A DNA stretch of 64,000 nt from JAJFJD01 sp965228975. Its GTDB lineage: Bacteria > Pseudomonadota > Alphaproteobacteria > UBA8366. The number at the start of each line of letters is the position of its first letter. Position 1 is the stretch's first letter. This document shows positions 8,218 through 14,613 of the stretch, piece by piece. The stretch is taken from positions 4,216,001-4,280,000 of the forward strand of contig OZ245851.1 of NCBI GenBank assembly GCA_965228975.1, given 5' to 3'. A program made the position numbers and the translations under genes. Under the pieces are notes generated by a model, which searched no databases, was not told the DNA's origin, and saw only the letters and a list, made by a program, of their open reading frames with translations.

Positions 8218-8289
8218 AAAAAAAAGCCCCGGAGCAAGTCCGGGGCAGAGATCAAATAGGGAGGTATCAAGCGGAGGTATGATTAATAT
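8218..8289 (-). ncRNA. Candidate small RNA 3, about 70 nt, with two ACCTCC motifs
   Basis: On the minus strand a predicted start near 8289 is followed by ATACCTCCGCTTGATACCTC CC, that is two anti-Shine-Dalgarno-like ACCTCC motifs in direct repeat, then a perfect 7-bp stem (GCCCCGG at 8226-8232 / CCGGGGC at 8240-8246) and eight T residues. The promoter has TACAAA as -10 (8301-8296) and a Crp/FNR-type palindrome centred 41.5 bp upstream. The core CTTGATACCTCCC aligns with CTTCATACCCCCC of candidate 2 and with CTTGATAACCCCC of candidate 1. No start codon with a credible ORF is present. Confidence 0.6.
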
Positions 8290-8322
8290 GTCCCATTTGT
8301 AGCCGCTCACCGTTCACCCGTC

Positions 8323-8338
8323 AGTGATCGCCATCACG
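8323..8338 (-). promoter_or_regulatory. Crp/FNR-type operator of candidate small RNA 3
   Basis: AGTGA-TCGCCA-TCACG, a GTGA-N6-TCAC palindrome centred at 8330.5. The predicted start at 8289 places it at -41.5, the class II activator position. The same geometry occurs at three other sites in this window. Confidence 0.55.
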
Positions 8339-8742
8339 TCCAAATTTCGCGTGCCTAACTTGCGTTTACTCGCCAGGGCTTGGCCACGACAAAAGGACAA
8401 GGACCGCAGCCCATACGACGCCCCAGATGAACCACGTGAGGCGAGGATGGTCCACTTGCCATTGCAGAATTCGTTTATGAAAGGGATCGCTCACGCCGAC
8501 CTCCGACGTTTGTTCTTTGGAATAGTGGTTCACCCCACCACTCAGAATATCTGCGCGCTGAGGATCACGGAAAGCGTGATGCTAAATGTAGAAAGGAGTC
8601 CGTTCCTGGCTAAAACTGACGCTCTAGAAGCCCCAATCATCGTCCACCGTTCTCACAGTTACAGAATGCCAATTGATTGTAATTTACGTCCGGGCATTTC
8701 CCGAGGCGGACATGAACCAATTCTTCTTGAGGCGATGGCAAT
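8339..8742. other. Gene-free stretch with weak repeat copy F
   Basis: No supported gene. Around 8600-8715 there are weak echoes of the dispersed repeat (TCCTGGCTAAAACTGACG, GAGGCGGACATGAACCAA). The plus-strand ORF across 8324-8830 overlaps the 3' end of the vWA gene and has no recognisable features. Confidence 0.35.
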
Positions 8743-10227
8743 CTACTTTGCGAGGCGTAGGTTACTGAGCTGGGTTCCAATGGCGATGAAGGCCGCGGTC
8801 AACTCGTCTTCGCCGGGCGAGTTGAAGTAATGTCCCGGCGTCGTCGCGCAATCTTCGTAGGTGTCGCGGATCGCCTGGTTTGACGACCCTTCAGTGTCGA
8901 AGGTGATCGTATAGATGATGATGCCTTCGTCCTTCATGAGGTCGCAAGTCTCAAGCATGCGGGAATTGATTTCCGCTTTGATGCCGGAGTTGGACGTCGA
9001 CCCCAAACGGTTCCATTGGCGCATGCCGTAGGCCGAATAGTGGTTGTAGACGATATTGTTCTGACCGTCCGTCATCATCACGATCGCCTTGTCAGACAAT
9101 GGTTGGCTGGCCGCCAACAAGTCGTCGAGATAGTCTTTCGGCAAGTCCGATGAATCGTCGCCGCCTATCCAAAGGCCCCGCCAGCGCGGCGAAATGGTCC
9201 GCCAGCCCCAGACGAGACCCGCGTTGCCCATCGTGCCGCCATGCCGCCAATAGACCATAGCGTTCAAGACGTCTTCTACATCGGTCTTCGCTTTGATCAA
9301 GGGTTGGATCGGATCGGCGCAGTTTGTATTCGGGCCGCGAGCATTCGATTCATTGGTCTCGATGATTGCAGGCCAGTCCAAACTCGTCGCGGTTTGGGGC
9401 CAGTAGGCTGGAATGAATGCTTCATCGGATGGCGTGTCGTCATTGCGGTCGCGCACGCCGAGATGCCGCGCCTCAACGCACCCTTTCCACACCGCCGGAC
9501 TATAGGCCGCCTGGTTCAACCCAGTGAGCCAACCACTGTGCTGTTGGCCAACATTTACCATCGATGTGTAGGGCACGACCGATATGTAGAAGTCGTCGAT
9601 CTCCTCTCGGCCCGCATACAGAATATCCACGAGTTGCAGCGATGCATCCTTTAAGTCCTCGACCTTCGATTGCGACGATCCAGACGCAGTGTGGCGCATC
9701 GAACCCGTGTTATCCAGAACCAGAGCCAACTCCATGCCTTTGACCTGACGCTGCACTTCCGACGAGGCGGCTACGCCTACATCGTCCACACCTAAGACCG
9801 ACATCAGGGTCGTATCGAGAGAAGCACTCGCCTCTAGCTTGATGGTCTGATCAGTCGTATTGACCGTTGTTGTCGGGCCCGTCAGGGTCGCACCCATATA
9901 GCCGGCTGGAAAATTCGCATCAAAGAACTTCTGGATGGCAGCATCGCGGGCGGCGACATCGAACATCACACGGCCGCCGGCCAACGCGGCGGCATCCAGC
10001 GCGTAGTTCAGGCGCGTCTTAATCAGGTAACCCCGCGCGGTATCGACCGCGAGACCGGTGAAAGCGACCAACGGAATAGCCGCCGCAGCCACCAACGTCA
10101 CCGTGCTCCCCCGCGTGTCGTGCGAAATGGAATAAATTATTCCTCGGGCGCTGGAAATAAATTTACTAACGATGTTCGCTAATGATTTCATGGCTATGGC
10201 ACTCTCTTGTCGAGAATTATGCGACAA
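8743..10227 (-). CDS. TadG-like pilus-assembly protein with von Willebrand factor A domain
   Basis: A 494-residue envelope protein. After a short cytoplasmic leader a single hydrophobic segment (about residues 45-64, VTLVAAAAIPLVAFTGLAVD) is followed by ARGYLIKTRLNYALDAAALA, the hallmark of TadE/TadG-like minor pilins. A vWA domain follows, with the metal-site motif LVLDNTGSM near residue 172 and VMMTDGQNN later. TadG proteins join the envelope to Tad/Flp pilus assembly; vWA variants like this one are common in Alphaproteobacteria. No other tad gene is in the window. The second Met (MKSLANIV, residue 13) is an alternative start. Confidence 0.85.
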   Translation of the reverse strand: MSHNSRQESAIAMKSLANIVSKFISSARGIIYSISHDTRGSTVTLVAAAAIPLVAFTGLAVDTARGYLIKTRLNYALDAAALAGGRVMFDVAARDAAIQKFFDANFPAGYMGATLTGPTTTVNTTDQTIKLEASASLDTTLMSVLGVDDVGVAASSEVQRQVKGMELALVLDNTGSMRHTASGSSQSKVEDLKDASLQLVDILYAGREEIDDFYISVVPYTSMVNVGQQHSGWLTGLNQAAYSPAVWKGCVEARHLGVRDRNDDTPSDEAFIPAYWPQTATSLDWPAIIETNESNARGPNTNCADPIQPLIKAKTDVEDVLNAMVYWRHGGTMGNAGLVWGWRTISPRWRGLWIGGDDSSDLPKDYLDDLLAASQPLSDKAIVMMTDGQNNIVYNHYSAYGMRQWNRLGSTSNSGIKAEINSRMLETCDLMKDEGIIIYTITFDTEGSSNQAIRDTYEDCATTPGHYFNSPGEDELTAAFIAIGTQLSNLRLAK

Positions 10228-10310
10228 ATCTTGAAATGAGTGGCGGCGTAATTCGTTAGCCGATTTCTAATCGGGTGTCCTGGCGCCAAATCCGATTGCT
10301 TTTGCAATTT

Positions 10311-10342
10311 GTCTCGGTAGCCCAGCCCTTGGCTACCGAGAC
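10311..10342 (-). terminator. Hairpin terminator of the secreted cysteine protein gene
   Basis: A perfect 12-bp inverted repeat GTCTCGGTAGCC / GGCTACCGAGAC with an 8-base loop begins 21 bp after the stop at 10364. There is only a weak T-rich tail on the minus strand, so it may act as a transcript-end stabiliser as well as a terminator. Confidence 0.65.
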
Positions 10343-10363
10343 ATTAGGGTCTTTCAAAAGTTC

Positions 10364-10780
10364 TTAGTCTCCGCCACGATCCACATTGCCGCCATTCGTC
10401 CAATATTCACGACGTTGCTGAACACAGTCGGCCTTCGGCATGCCGCTATTCCGACAATCTCTGAAACTGCTGCGCGCCTCATTACGATGTTCTTGCATTC
10501 CCTCGCGGAAACAATTTCGGCGGTTCTCCCGGCTCGTATGACCGGTGCCACACGCCTCTCGCAGTTCCCGTCGAATGGCCTTACGGGCTTCCCGCGCGTC
10601 CTGTCGCGAAATAACGGCGACCTGTAGCAGGTTGATATTTTTGGGTTGCTCAACTCTAGTACTGAGACGGTCTACTGCATTTGCATTGGCATCCGTCGGC
10701 TGGACAACCGATGTTGCGAATAGGGTCATTGCAGTGAACGTAGCGACCCGTACAAATCGAAATTTATTGGAAATATCCAT
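10364..10780 (-). CDS. Small secreted four-cysteine protein, unknown family
   Basis: A 138-residue protein with an N-terminal export signal (basic FRFVRV, hydrophobic FTAMTLFATSVV, possible cleavage near ANANA, residues 31-35). The mature part is very basic and carries four cysteines spaced C-x12-C-x18-C-x9-C, consistent with two disulfides in the periplasm or outside. I do not recognise the family. The promoter is unusually clear: GGGAG ribosome site 9 bp before the ATG, TATATT -10 at 10819-10814 and a perfect TGTGACGAATGTCACA palindrome at -41.5, so Crp/FNR-type control is likely. A 12-bp hairpin terminates it. It is monocistronic. Confidence 0.75.
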   Translation of the reverse strand: MDISNKFRFVRVATFTAMTLFATSVVQPTDANANAVDRLSTRVEQPKNINLLQVAVISRQDAREARKAIRRELREACGTGHTSRENRRNCFREGMQEHRNEARSSFRDCRNSGMPKADCVQQRREYWTNGGNVDRGGD

Positions 10781-10840
10781 AGTAAATATACTCCCGTACT
10801 AGTCATTTCAGAGAATATACGGAGAGAATTTTCTAAATGA

Positions 10841-10856
10841 TGTGACGAATGTCACA
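10841..10856 (-). promoter_or_regulatory. Crp/FNR-type operator upstream of the secreted cysteine protein
   Basis: TGTGACGAATGTCACA, a perfect palindrome matching the Crp consensus TGTGA-N6-TCACA. Its centre (10848.5) predicts a minus-strand start at 10807 if class II, and TATATT falls exactly at -12 to -7 (10819-10814). Whether Crp, FNR or another family member binds cannot be told from the half-site alone. Confidence 0.65.
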
Positions 10857-11043
10857 AAATCTTTTATAAAATTCGGCGAATATTATAATTACTATTTATG
10901 GCAATGAAATTAAATGGAAATTTCTGCATAGTGCTCGACGGTGATTTTACGCGTGATCGGGATATTTATTACACGTCCTCTAAGTCCACGCGGCGTTGAA
11001 ACACTAAAAATAGTACTAAAGGGGTGCCAGTTTTCTCGTAAGT

Positions 11044-11059
11044 AGTGACGAAAATCACT
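11044..11059 (+). promoter_or_regulatory. Crp/FNR-type operator of candidate small RNA 1
   Basis: AGTGA-CGAAAA-TCACT, centred at 11051.5. A TATCTT -10 hexamer at 11081-11086 and predicted start at 11093 put the site at -41.5. An upstream A/T-rich block, ACTAAAAATAGTACT (about 11002-11016), is also conserved upstream of candidate 2. Confidence 0.65.
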
Positions 11060-11092
11060 GAGCAATCTGATTATATTCCGTATCTTCGGTAC

Positions 11093-11157
11093 ACCCTTGA
11101 TAACCCCCGACTTCCACGAAGGGCCGCGTTGTTCCCACAACACGGCCCTTCCCTTTT
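11093..11157 (+). ncRNA. Candidate small RNA 1, about 65 nt
   Basis: From the predicted start the transcript would read ACCCTTGATAACCCCCGACT, a C-rich single-stranded head, then a strong intrinsic terminator: 14-bp stem 11119-11132 / 11137-11150 with one mismatch and a TCCC loop, followed by CCCTTTTT. About 125 bp including promoter, operator, core and terminator is repeated at 12894-13050. The core is conserved while the stem sequences differ but keep pairing, which supports an RNA. No ATG-started ORF exists in it. Confidence 0.65.
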
Positions 11158-11242
11158 TGAAAGTGCTATTGATGTCTGCTTATGGCGATTGGTGGACCAT
11201 TCCGATAGCCGACCTCGAACAGTAGAGCGCCATTCAAGCACA

Positions 11243-11271
11243 AGGAAAAGCCCCGGCGGGAAGCCAGGGCT
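11243..11271 (-). terminator. Intrinsic terminator on the minus strand, source transcript unclear
   Basis: Stem GCCCCGGC / GCCAGGGC (11250-11257 / 11263-11270, one mismatch) followed on the minus strand by TTTTCC. No gene lies directly upstream on that strand. A TAAATT at 11329-11324 could be a -10 box for a short transcript of about 70 nt, but there is no GTGA-N6-TCAC site in front of it. Confidence 0.5.
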
Positions 11272-11481
11272 AATCAATACTGAAGTGTGCACTATCAACG
11301 ATCCGCCAAGACCATGACGGTGCAATTTAGGGGAATAGTGACCCACTGTACTAAGACCAGTTTCTAAATTCGGCGTTAACAGCAGTACAAATAAAGATGC
11401 CGCCAGCGCGGAACATCCTACACACTGTTGGTCATGCCCCGACCGTGCCAGGTGAACAGCTCACGAAAAATCTGCAGCCTG

Positions 11482-11859
11482 TCAATTATTTGAGTATTCG
11501 CTGAGGCTAGCCAACGACTTGAACGCGAGTAAAACGGGCCTTCGAATTTTTGTTGGTAGCGCTTGAACTATATTCGCAATTTCAAGCACCTCCGTGTCAG
11601 GTGTGTTTCCAGCGGATAACTCGCTGTCCTCGAATTCTTCGAAGAACCATACAACGGGCACATCGAGAATTTTAGCGATTTCCCAAAGGCGACTGGCACT
11701 AATCCGATTGGCGCCGCTCTCATATTTCTGCAGCTGCTGAAAGGTAAGCCCCATTTGTCCGGCAAGCGCGGATTGCGTCATGCAGAGGATCACGCGACGA
11801 CTGCGGACACGACGGCCAACATGGATGTCGACCGGATGGGGTGGTTTTAAAGTTTTCAT
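11482..11859 (-). CDS. XRE-family transcriptional regulator (PraR/PhrR-like), paralogue 2
   Basis: A 125-residue paralogue of the regulator at 5219. The N-terminus MKTLKPPHPVDIHVGRRVR and the helix-turn-helix with LTFQQLQKYESGANRISA are nearly the same; the C-terminal tail differs, being acidic (EEFEDSELSAGN) and lacking the DGESAAAVV stretch. The start at 11859 is preferred over the longer reading because the longer one translates through a GC-rich hairpin and because MKTLK aligns with the starts of the paralogues. A hairpin with U-tract lies about 20 bp upstream, as for paralogue 1. It is monocistronic. Confidence 0.9.
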   Translation of the reverse strand: MKTLKPPHPVDIHVGRRVRSRRVILCMTQSALAGQMGLTFQQLQKYESGANRISASRLWEIAKILDVPVVWFFEEFEDSELSAGNTPDTEVLEIANIVQALPTKIRRPVLLAFKSLASLSEYSNN

Positions 11860-11879
11860 AGATTTTAAGGCTAGCATAA

Positions 11880-11906
11880 AAGGAAAACCCCGACCGAAGC
11901 CGGGGC
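11880..11906 (-). terminator. Terminator-like hairpin just upstream of XRE paralogue 2
   Basis: On the minus strand GCCCCGGC-TTCG-GTCGGGG is followed by TTTTCCTTTT and then TATGCTAGCCTT before the ATG. The TATGCTAGCCT segment is shared with the leader of XRE paralogue 3; the hairpin itself is shared with paralogue 1. Confidence 0.7.
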
Positions 11907-12327
11907 TTATCCGCATTGGAGCGTGTACCAACTACGGGCCCACCCAAAACAAGTTGGCGACACTATCGGTGTATTGAGTCCGATGTATCTATTTTGCTCG
12001 ATGGTCTCTGAACATTTTGTAAAGAAGCCTGAGTACATCAGCGCCTCAAAACTCTGAAAAACTGCTTCCGTTGACCTTAACCTGCTTCAGGCGGTTTGCG
12101 GGTTAGGTCCGGTCAAACGCGTTCACCATTCGATCGATCGACATTTATTCTGCCAAAAGTTGATCACAGTTTTCAGACTTGCACGGCAATATTGGTAGGA
12201 CGCGAGTGTGAGGCGAAATAAGCGCTAAATCAACATATTATTCTAATTTTCTGATGGTAGATTGGTAGCGCCTAGCCTCCAATGGAGGTGATTATTCCGC
12301 AGCAATATACAAACCGTTTTTCGTTTA
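11907..12327. other. Gene-free stretch upstream of the receiver gene
   Basis: No supported gene. It contains ACAC-TATCG-GTGT at 11960-11972 on the side facing the XRE leader. Near the receiver gene, AATGGAGGTGA (about 12281-12291) is Shine-Dalgarno-like but about 37 bp from the ATG, so it does not set that start. Confidence 0.35.
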
Positions 12328-12828
12328 ATGCCTTACAACTTCGAAAATCTCAAAATCATTATTGCCGACGACAATGAATTCATGCGGCGCGTGATTCGTT
12401 CAACGCTTCGGGCTATGGGCTTTCAGCGGGACAATATGAAGGAAGCGGAATGCGGCGAAGAGGTCCTAAAGATTTTAAGAACAAACACACCAGACCTCAT
12501 CATCACCGATCTCAATATGAAACCGATGAATGGGCTAGAGTTGACCCGCCACATCAGGCGGTCTGAGGATAGCTTGCTCAAATTCATGCCGGTGATGATC
12601 TGCACGGGGCACGCCGAAACGTCCTACATCGTTGCCGCCCGAGATGCAGGTGCGACCGAGATCGTCTGCAAACCAATCTCAGCCAAATCCCTCTATCAGC
12701 ATATTGCTGCGATCATCGAACATCCGCGTGAATTCGTGCAATCCCCAGAATACATCGGGCCTGATCGGCGTCGGAGAGATGTTCCATTTGAAGGGCAGGA
12801 CAGACGGGCATCGGAAGTCGAAATCTGA
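12328..12828 (+). CDS. Stand-alone CheY-like response regulator receiver
   Basis: A 166-residue single receiver domain. The acidic pair Asp14-Asp15 (IIADDNEFM), phospho-acceptor Asp61 (IITDLNMKP), Thr93 (CTGHAE) and Lys115 (VCKPIS) complete the active site. Residues 130-166 are a charged tail, PDRRRRDVPFEGQDRRASE, with a repeated DRR motif often seen on alphaproteobacterial single-domain receivers. No DNA-binding or output domain is present, so it acts by protein contact, possibly in a phosphorelay. The histidine kinase 4.7 kb away is a possible but unproven partner. Candidate small RNA 2 begins about 150 bp downstream. Confidence 0.9.
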   Translation: MPYNFENLKIIIADDNEFMRRVIRSTLRAMGFQRDNMKEAECGEEVLKILRTNTPDLIITDLNMKPMNGLELTRHIRRSEDSLLKFMPVMICTGHAETSYIVAARDAGATEIVCKPISAKSLYQHIAAIIEHPREFVQSPEYIGPDRRRRDVPFEGQDRRASEVEI

Positions 12829-12935
12829 CACCAACTCTTCTGCCTTTGTATTTGAGCTGTTCCGATAACCCAGCACTGTTTGTGGCACTTAAATGCTAAA
12901 AGTAGTACGGAAAAGGTAGTTATTTCCCCTTAAGT

Positions 12936-12951
12936 AGTGACGTTTATCACT
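12936..12951 (+). promoter_or_regulatory. Crp/FNR-type operator of candidate small RNA 2
   Basis: AGTGA-CGTTTA-TCACT, centred at 12943.5. TATCTT lies at 12973-12978, and a start at 12985 puts the site at -41.5, the same geometry to the base as candidate 1. Confidence 0.65.
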
Positions 12952-12984
12952 GAGTAATCCGGTTACAGTCCGTATCTTCGGTAC

Positions 12985-13050
12985 ACCCTTCATACCCCCC
13001 GACTTTCGAGATGGACCGCGACATTGCCACGGCGCGGTCCTCCCTTTTTT
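12985..13050 (+). ncRNA. Candidate small RNA 2, about 65 nt
   Basis: Sibling of candidate 1. The head reads ACCCTTCATACCCCCCGACT and is followed by a terminator stem GGACCGCG (13013-13020) / CGCGGTCC (13033-13040) and TCCCTTTTTT. The stem sequence differs from candidate 1 while the pairing is kept. The run CCCCCC in the loop-side head could pair with purine-rich ribosome-binding sites. It lies downstream of the receiver gene on the same strand but has its own promoter. Confidence 0.65.
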
Positions 13051-13196
13051 GGCATTGCCAGACCGCGAAGGTAAATGCGCGGCGAAGCTAAAACAGAAAT
13101 TCCGAAAGAAATGCCCACGCGTTTACGGATTTGAAATGAATATCGATCAAACTGCCGGTTAGTGTCCCATATAGACGCTATATCGCAGACCAACCT

Positions 13197-13225
13197 AGCC
13201 CCGGCTCCAACCGGGGCTTTTCTTT
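13197..13225 (+). terminator. Intrinsic terminator, plus strand
   Basis: Perfect 8-bp stem AGCCCCGG (13197-13204) / CCGGGGCT (13211-13218), loop CTCCAA, then TTTTCTTTG. No gene precedes it within 350 bp, so it may end an unrecognised short transcript starting in 13055-13150, or be a backup terminator for small RNA 2. Confidence 0.65.
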
Positions 13226-13279
13226 GATCAGATTCTTTCTCGCAGCACTAAAGTTGCCGAATTGGCGAGGACCTGCGAC

Positions 13280-13355
13280 TTCCGCTGCTGGCTATTAGCG
13301 GACATCCGACCGCCACTGAGCGACTTCCGCTTTGCCCCTAGGAACGGACATTAGA
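13280..13355. repeat. Dispersed GCGGACATT repeat, copy G
   Basis: CTTCCGCTGCTGGCTATTAG, CGGACATCCGACC, TCCGCTTTGCCCCTAGGAAC and GGACATTAGATATCC follow the module order of copy D. It is the rightmost copy; none was seen from 13.4 kb to the end of the window. The rest of 13356-13596 shows nothing else. Confidence 0.6.
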
Positions 13356-13596
13356 TATCCAACGCGAAGAGTTCACTATTGTCCCAACTTCGGGGGTTCA
13401 GCCGGTAACCGAAGGTATTGGCGGTGACGCGGCCGCACCCGACAGGGGCCATCCTAAAATCGTATTCGAAGTTATGATCGCTGTATCGGCGATAGTGAAA
13501 TGATCCCGGGCGGATTTGCGCTTTCGCCCAAAGCCGCAGAAAATCGAACCTCGCGGGTCCGGTGGCCCGTCACCGTCATTCGATGGGAGCCAAACA

Positions 13597-14553
13597 ATGC
13601 AGCAGGCAATGCGTTTGCGGGAACTTCTTGGGCAGCCAGGACCAGTTGTCGCCCCGGGAGTCTATGACGGAATTTCGGCCAAGGTTGCAGAACGATCCGG
13701 TTTCCCCGCTGCCTTCATCAGCGGCGCGGCAGTGACCGCAAGCGTACTGGGCTATCCCGATGTCGGCCTACAGACTATGCCGGAGATTCTGAGCCAGTCG
13801 CGTAACATGGCGCGAGCCGTCGACATTCCGCTGATCATCGACATCGACACCGGTTACGGTAACGCGCTTAATTTGATGCGAGCGGTGCGCGAGTTCGAGA
13901 GTGCCGAATTGGCGGGCATATTTTTCGAGGATCAGACCTTCCCTAAACGTTGCGGTCATTTCGAGGGCAAGCAGGTCATTACCGTCGAGGAAATGGTCCT
14001 GAAGATCAAGGCCGCCTGCGAGACCCGGCGCAACGACGATTTCGTCATCATCGCTCGAACCGACTCACGGGCGCTTCACGGGCTCGATCATGCTATTGAG
14101 CGCGGAAAAGCCTTCGCAGCAGCTGGAGCGGACCTCGTATTCGTCGAAGCGCTATTGAGCGAGGAAGAAATGCGCGAGGCTGCATCGGCTATTCCCGTTC
14201 CGCTTCAGGCGAATATGAGCGAGGCGGGCAAGACGCCTGTCCTGCCCGTCGACACGCTCTATGATATGGGATTCAAGCTGATTTCTTATTCCGGCTTACT
14301 GCAGCGGACGGCCATCCGCGGAATGTTGGACGTGCTCGAAGTCCTGCAAAAGGAAGGCACGACGATGCCGGCATATCCGGAACGGATCTGCAGTCTGATC
14401 GAGCGCAGTGAAATTTTGGGACTGCAGGATTTCTACACGTTGGAGGAAAGGCTCTACGGGCCGATAATCGATACTGAAGGGAGCTGGCGAAAAGTGCTCG
14501 AGGAAAAAGCGGACGCGCGAAAAGCGGAACAGGGGCAAAAGTCGCCAATATAA
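13597..14553 (+). CDS. Isocitrate lyase/PEP mutase superfamily lyase
   Basis: A 318-residue TIM-barrel enzyme of the group that includes 2-methylisocitrate lyase, carboxyvinyl-carboxyphosphonate phosphorylmutase and oxaloacetate decarboxylase. Visible active-site elements are APGVYDGISAKV near the N-terminus, the metal pair region IDIDTGYG (Asp82, Asp84), and KRCGH (Lys117-His121) with the catalytic cysteine typical of C-C lyases. The start at 13597 is chosen over the upstream in-frame ATG because GGGAGCC precedes it and homologues begin at this point. It heads a plus-strand run with hyuB and hyuA (60 and 46 bp gaps), so it probably works on the same substrate pathway. Confidence 0.85.
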   Translation: MQQAMRLRELLGQPGPVVAPGVYDGISAKVAERSGFPAAFISGAAVTASVLGYPDVGLQTMPEILSQSRNMARAVDIPLIIDIDTGYGNALNLMRAVREFESAELAGIFFEDQTFPKRCGHFEGKQVITVEEMVLKIKAACETRRNDDFVIIARTDSRALHGLDHAIERGKAFAAAGADLVFVEALLSEEEMREAASAIPVPLQANMSEAGKTPVLPVDTLYDMGFKLISYSGLLQRTAIRGMLDVLEVLQKEGTTMPAYPERICSLIERSEILGLQDFYTLEERLYGPIIDTEGSWRKVLEEKADARKAEQGQKSPI

Positions 14554-14613
14554 AAAATCGCGTCGGTCTGGTATTGGCCGATGCCTGCGGATACCAAGTA
14601 CAGGCGGCGGCAA

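Noticed and set aside
8218..8246. The hairpin as terminator of the TadG-like gene
   Set aside because: It lies about 500 bp beyond the stop codon and has its own promoter 45-100 bp upstream, so it ends the short transcript instead.
7786..8310. 174-residue minus-strand ORF
   Set aside because: It runs through the small RNA terminator and repeat copy E, has no family-like motif, and its N-terminus is the small RNA promoter region.
8324..8830. 168-residue plus-strand ORF
   Set aside because: It overlaps the 3' end of the vWA gene on the other strand and starts in the operator of small RNA 3; composition is not protein-like.
11243..11360. A fourth sibling small RNA on the minus strand
   Set aside because: A terminator and a TAAATT box exist, but there is no GTGA-N6-TCAC site at -41.5 and no C-rich core like that of the other three.
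11907..11973. Another sibling small RNA before XRE paralogue 2
   Set aside because: The segment GGTACAC resembles the start region of small RNAs 1 and 2, but the only palindrome at the right place is ACAC-N5-GTGT, which does not match the shared operator.
13055..13225. A small RNA ended by the plus-strand terminator at 13197
   Set aside because: The terminator is good, but no promoter or core motif could be recognised upstream; only the terminator is reported.
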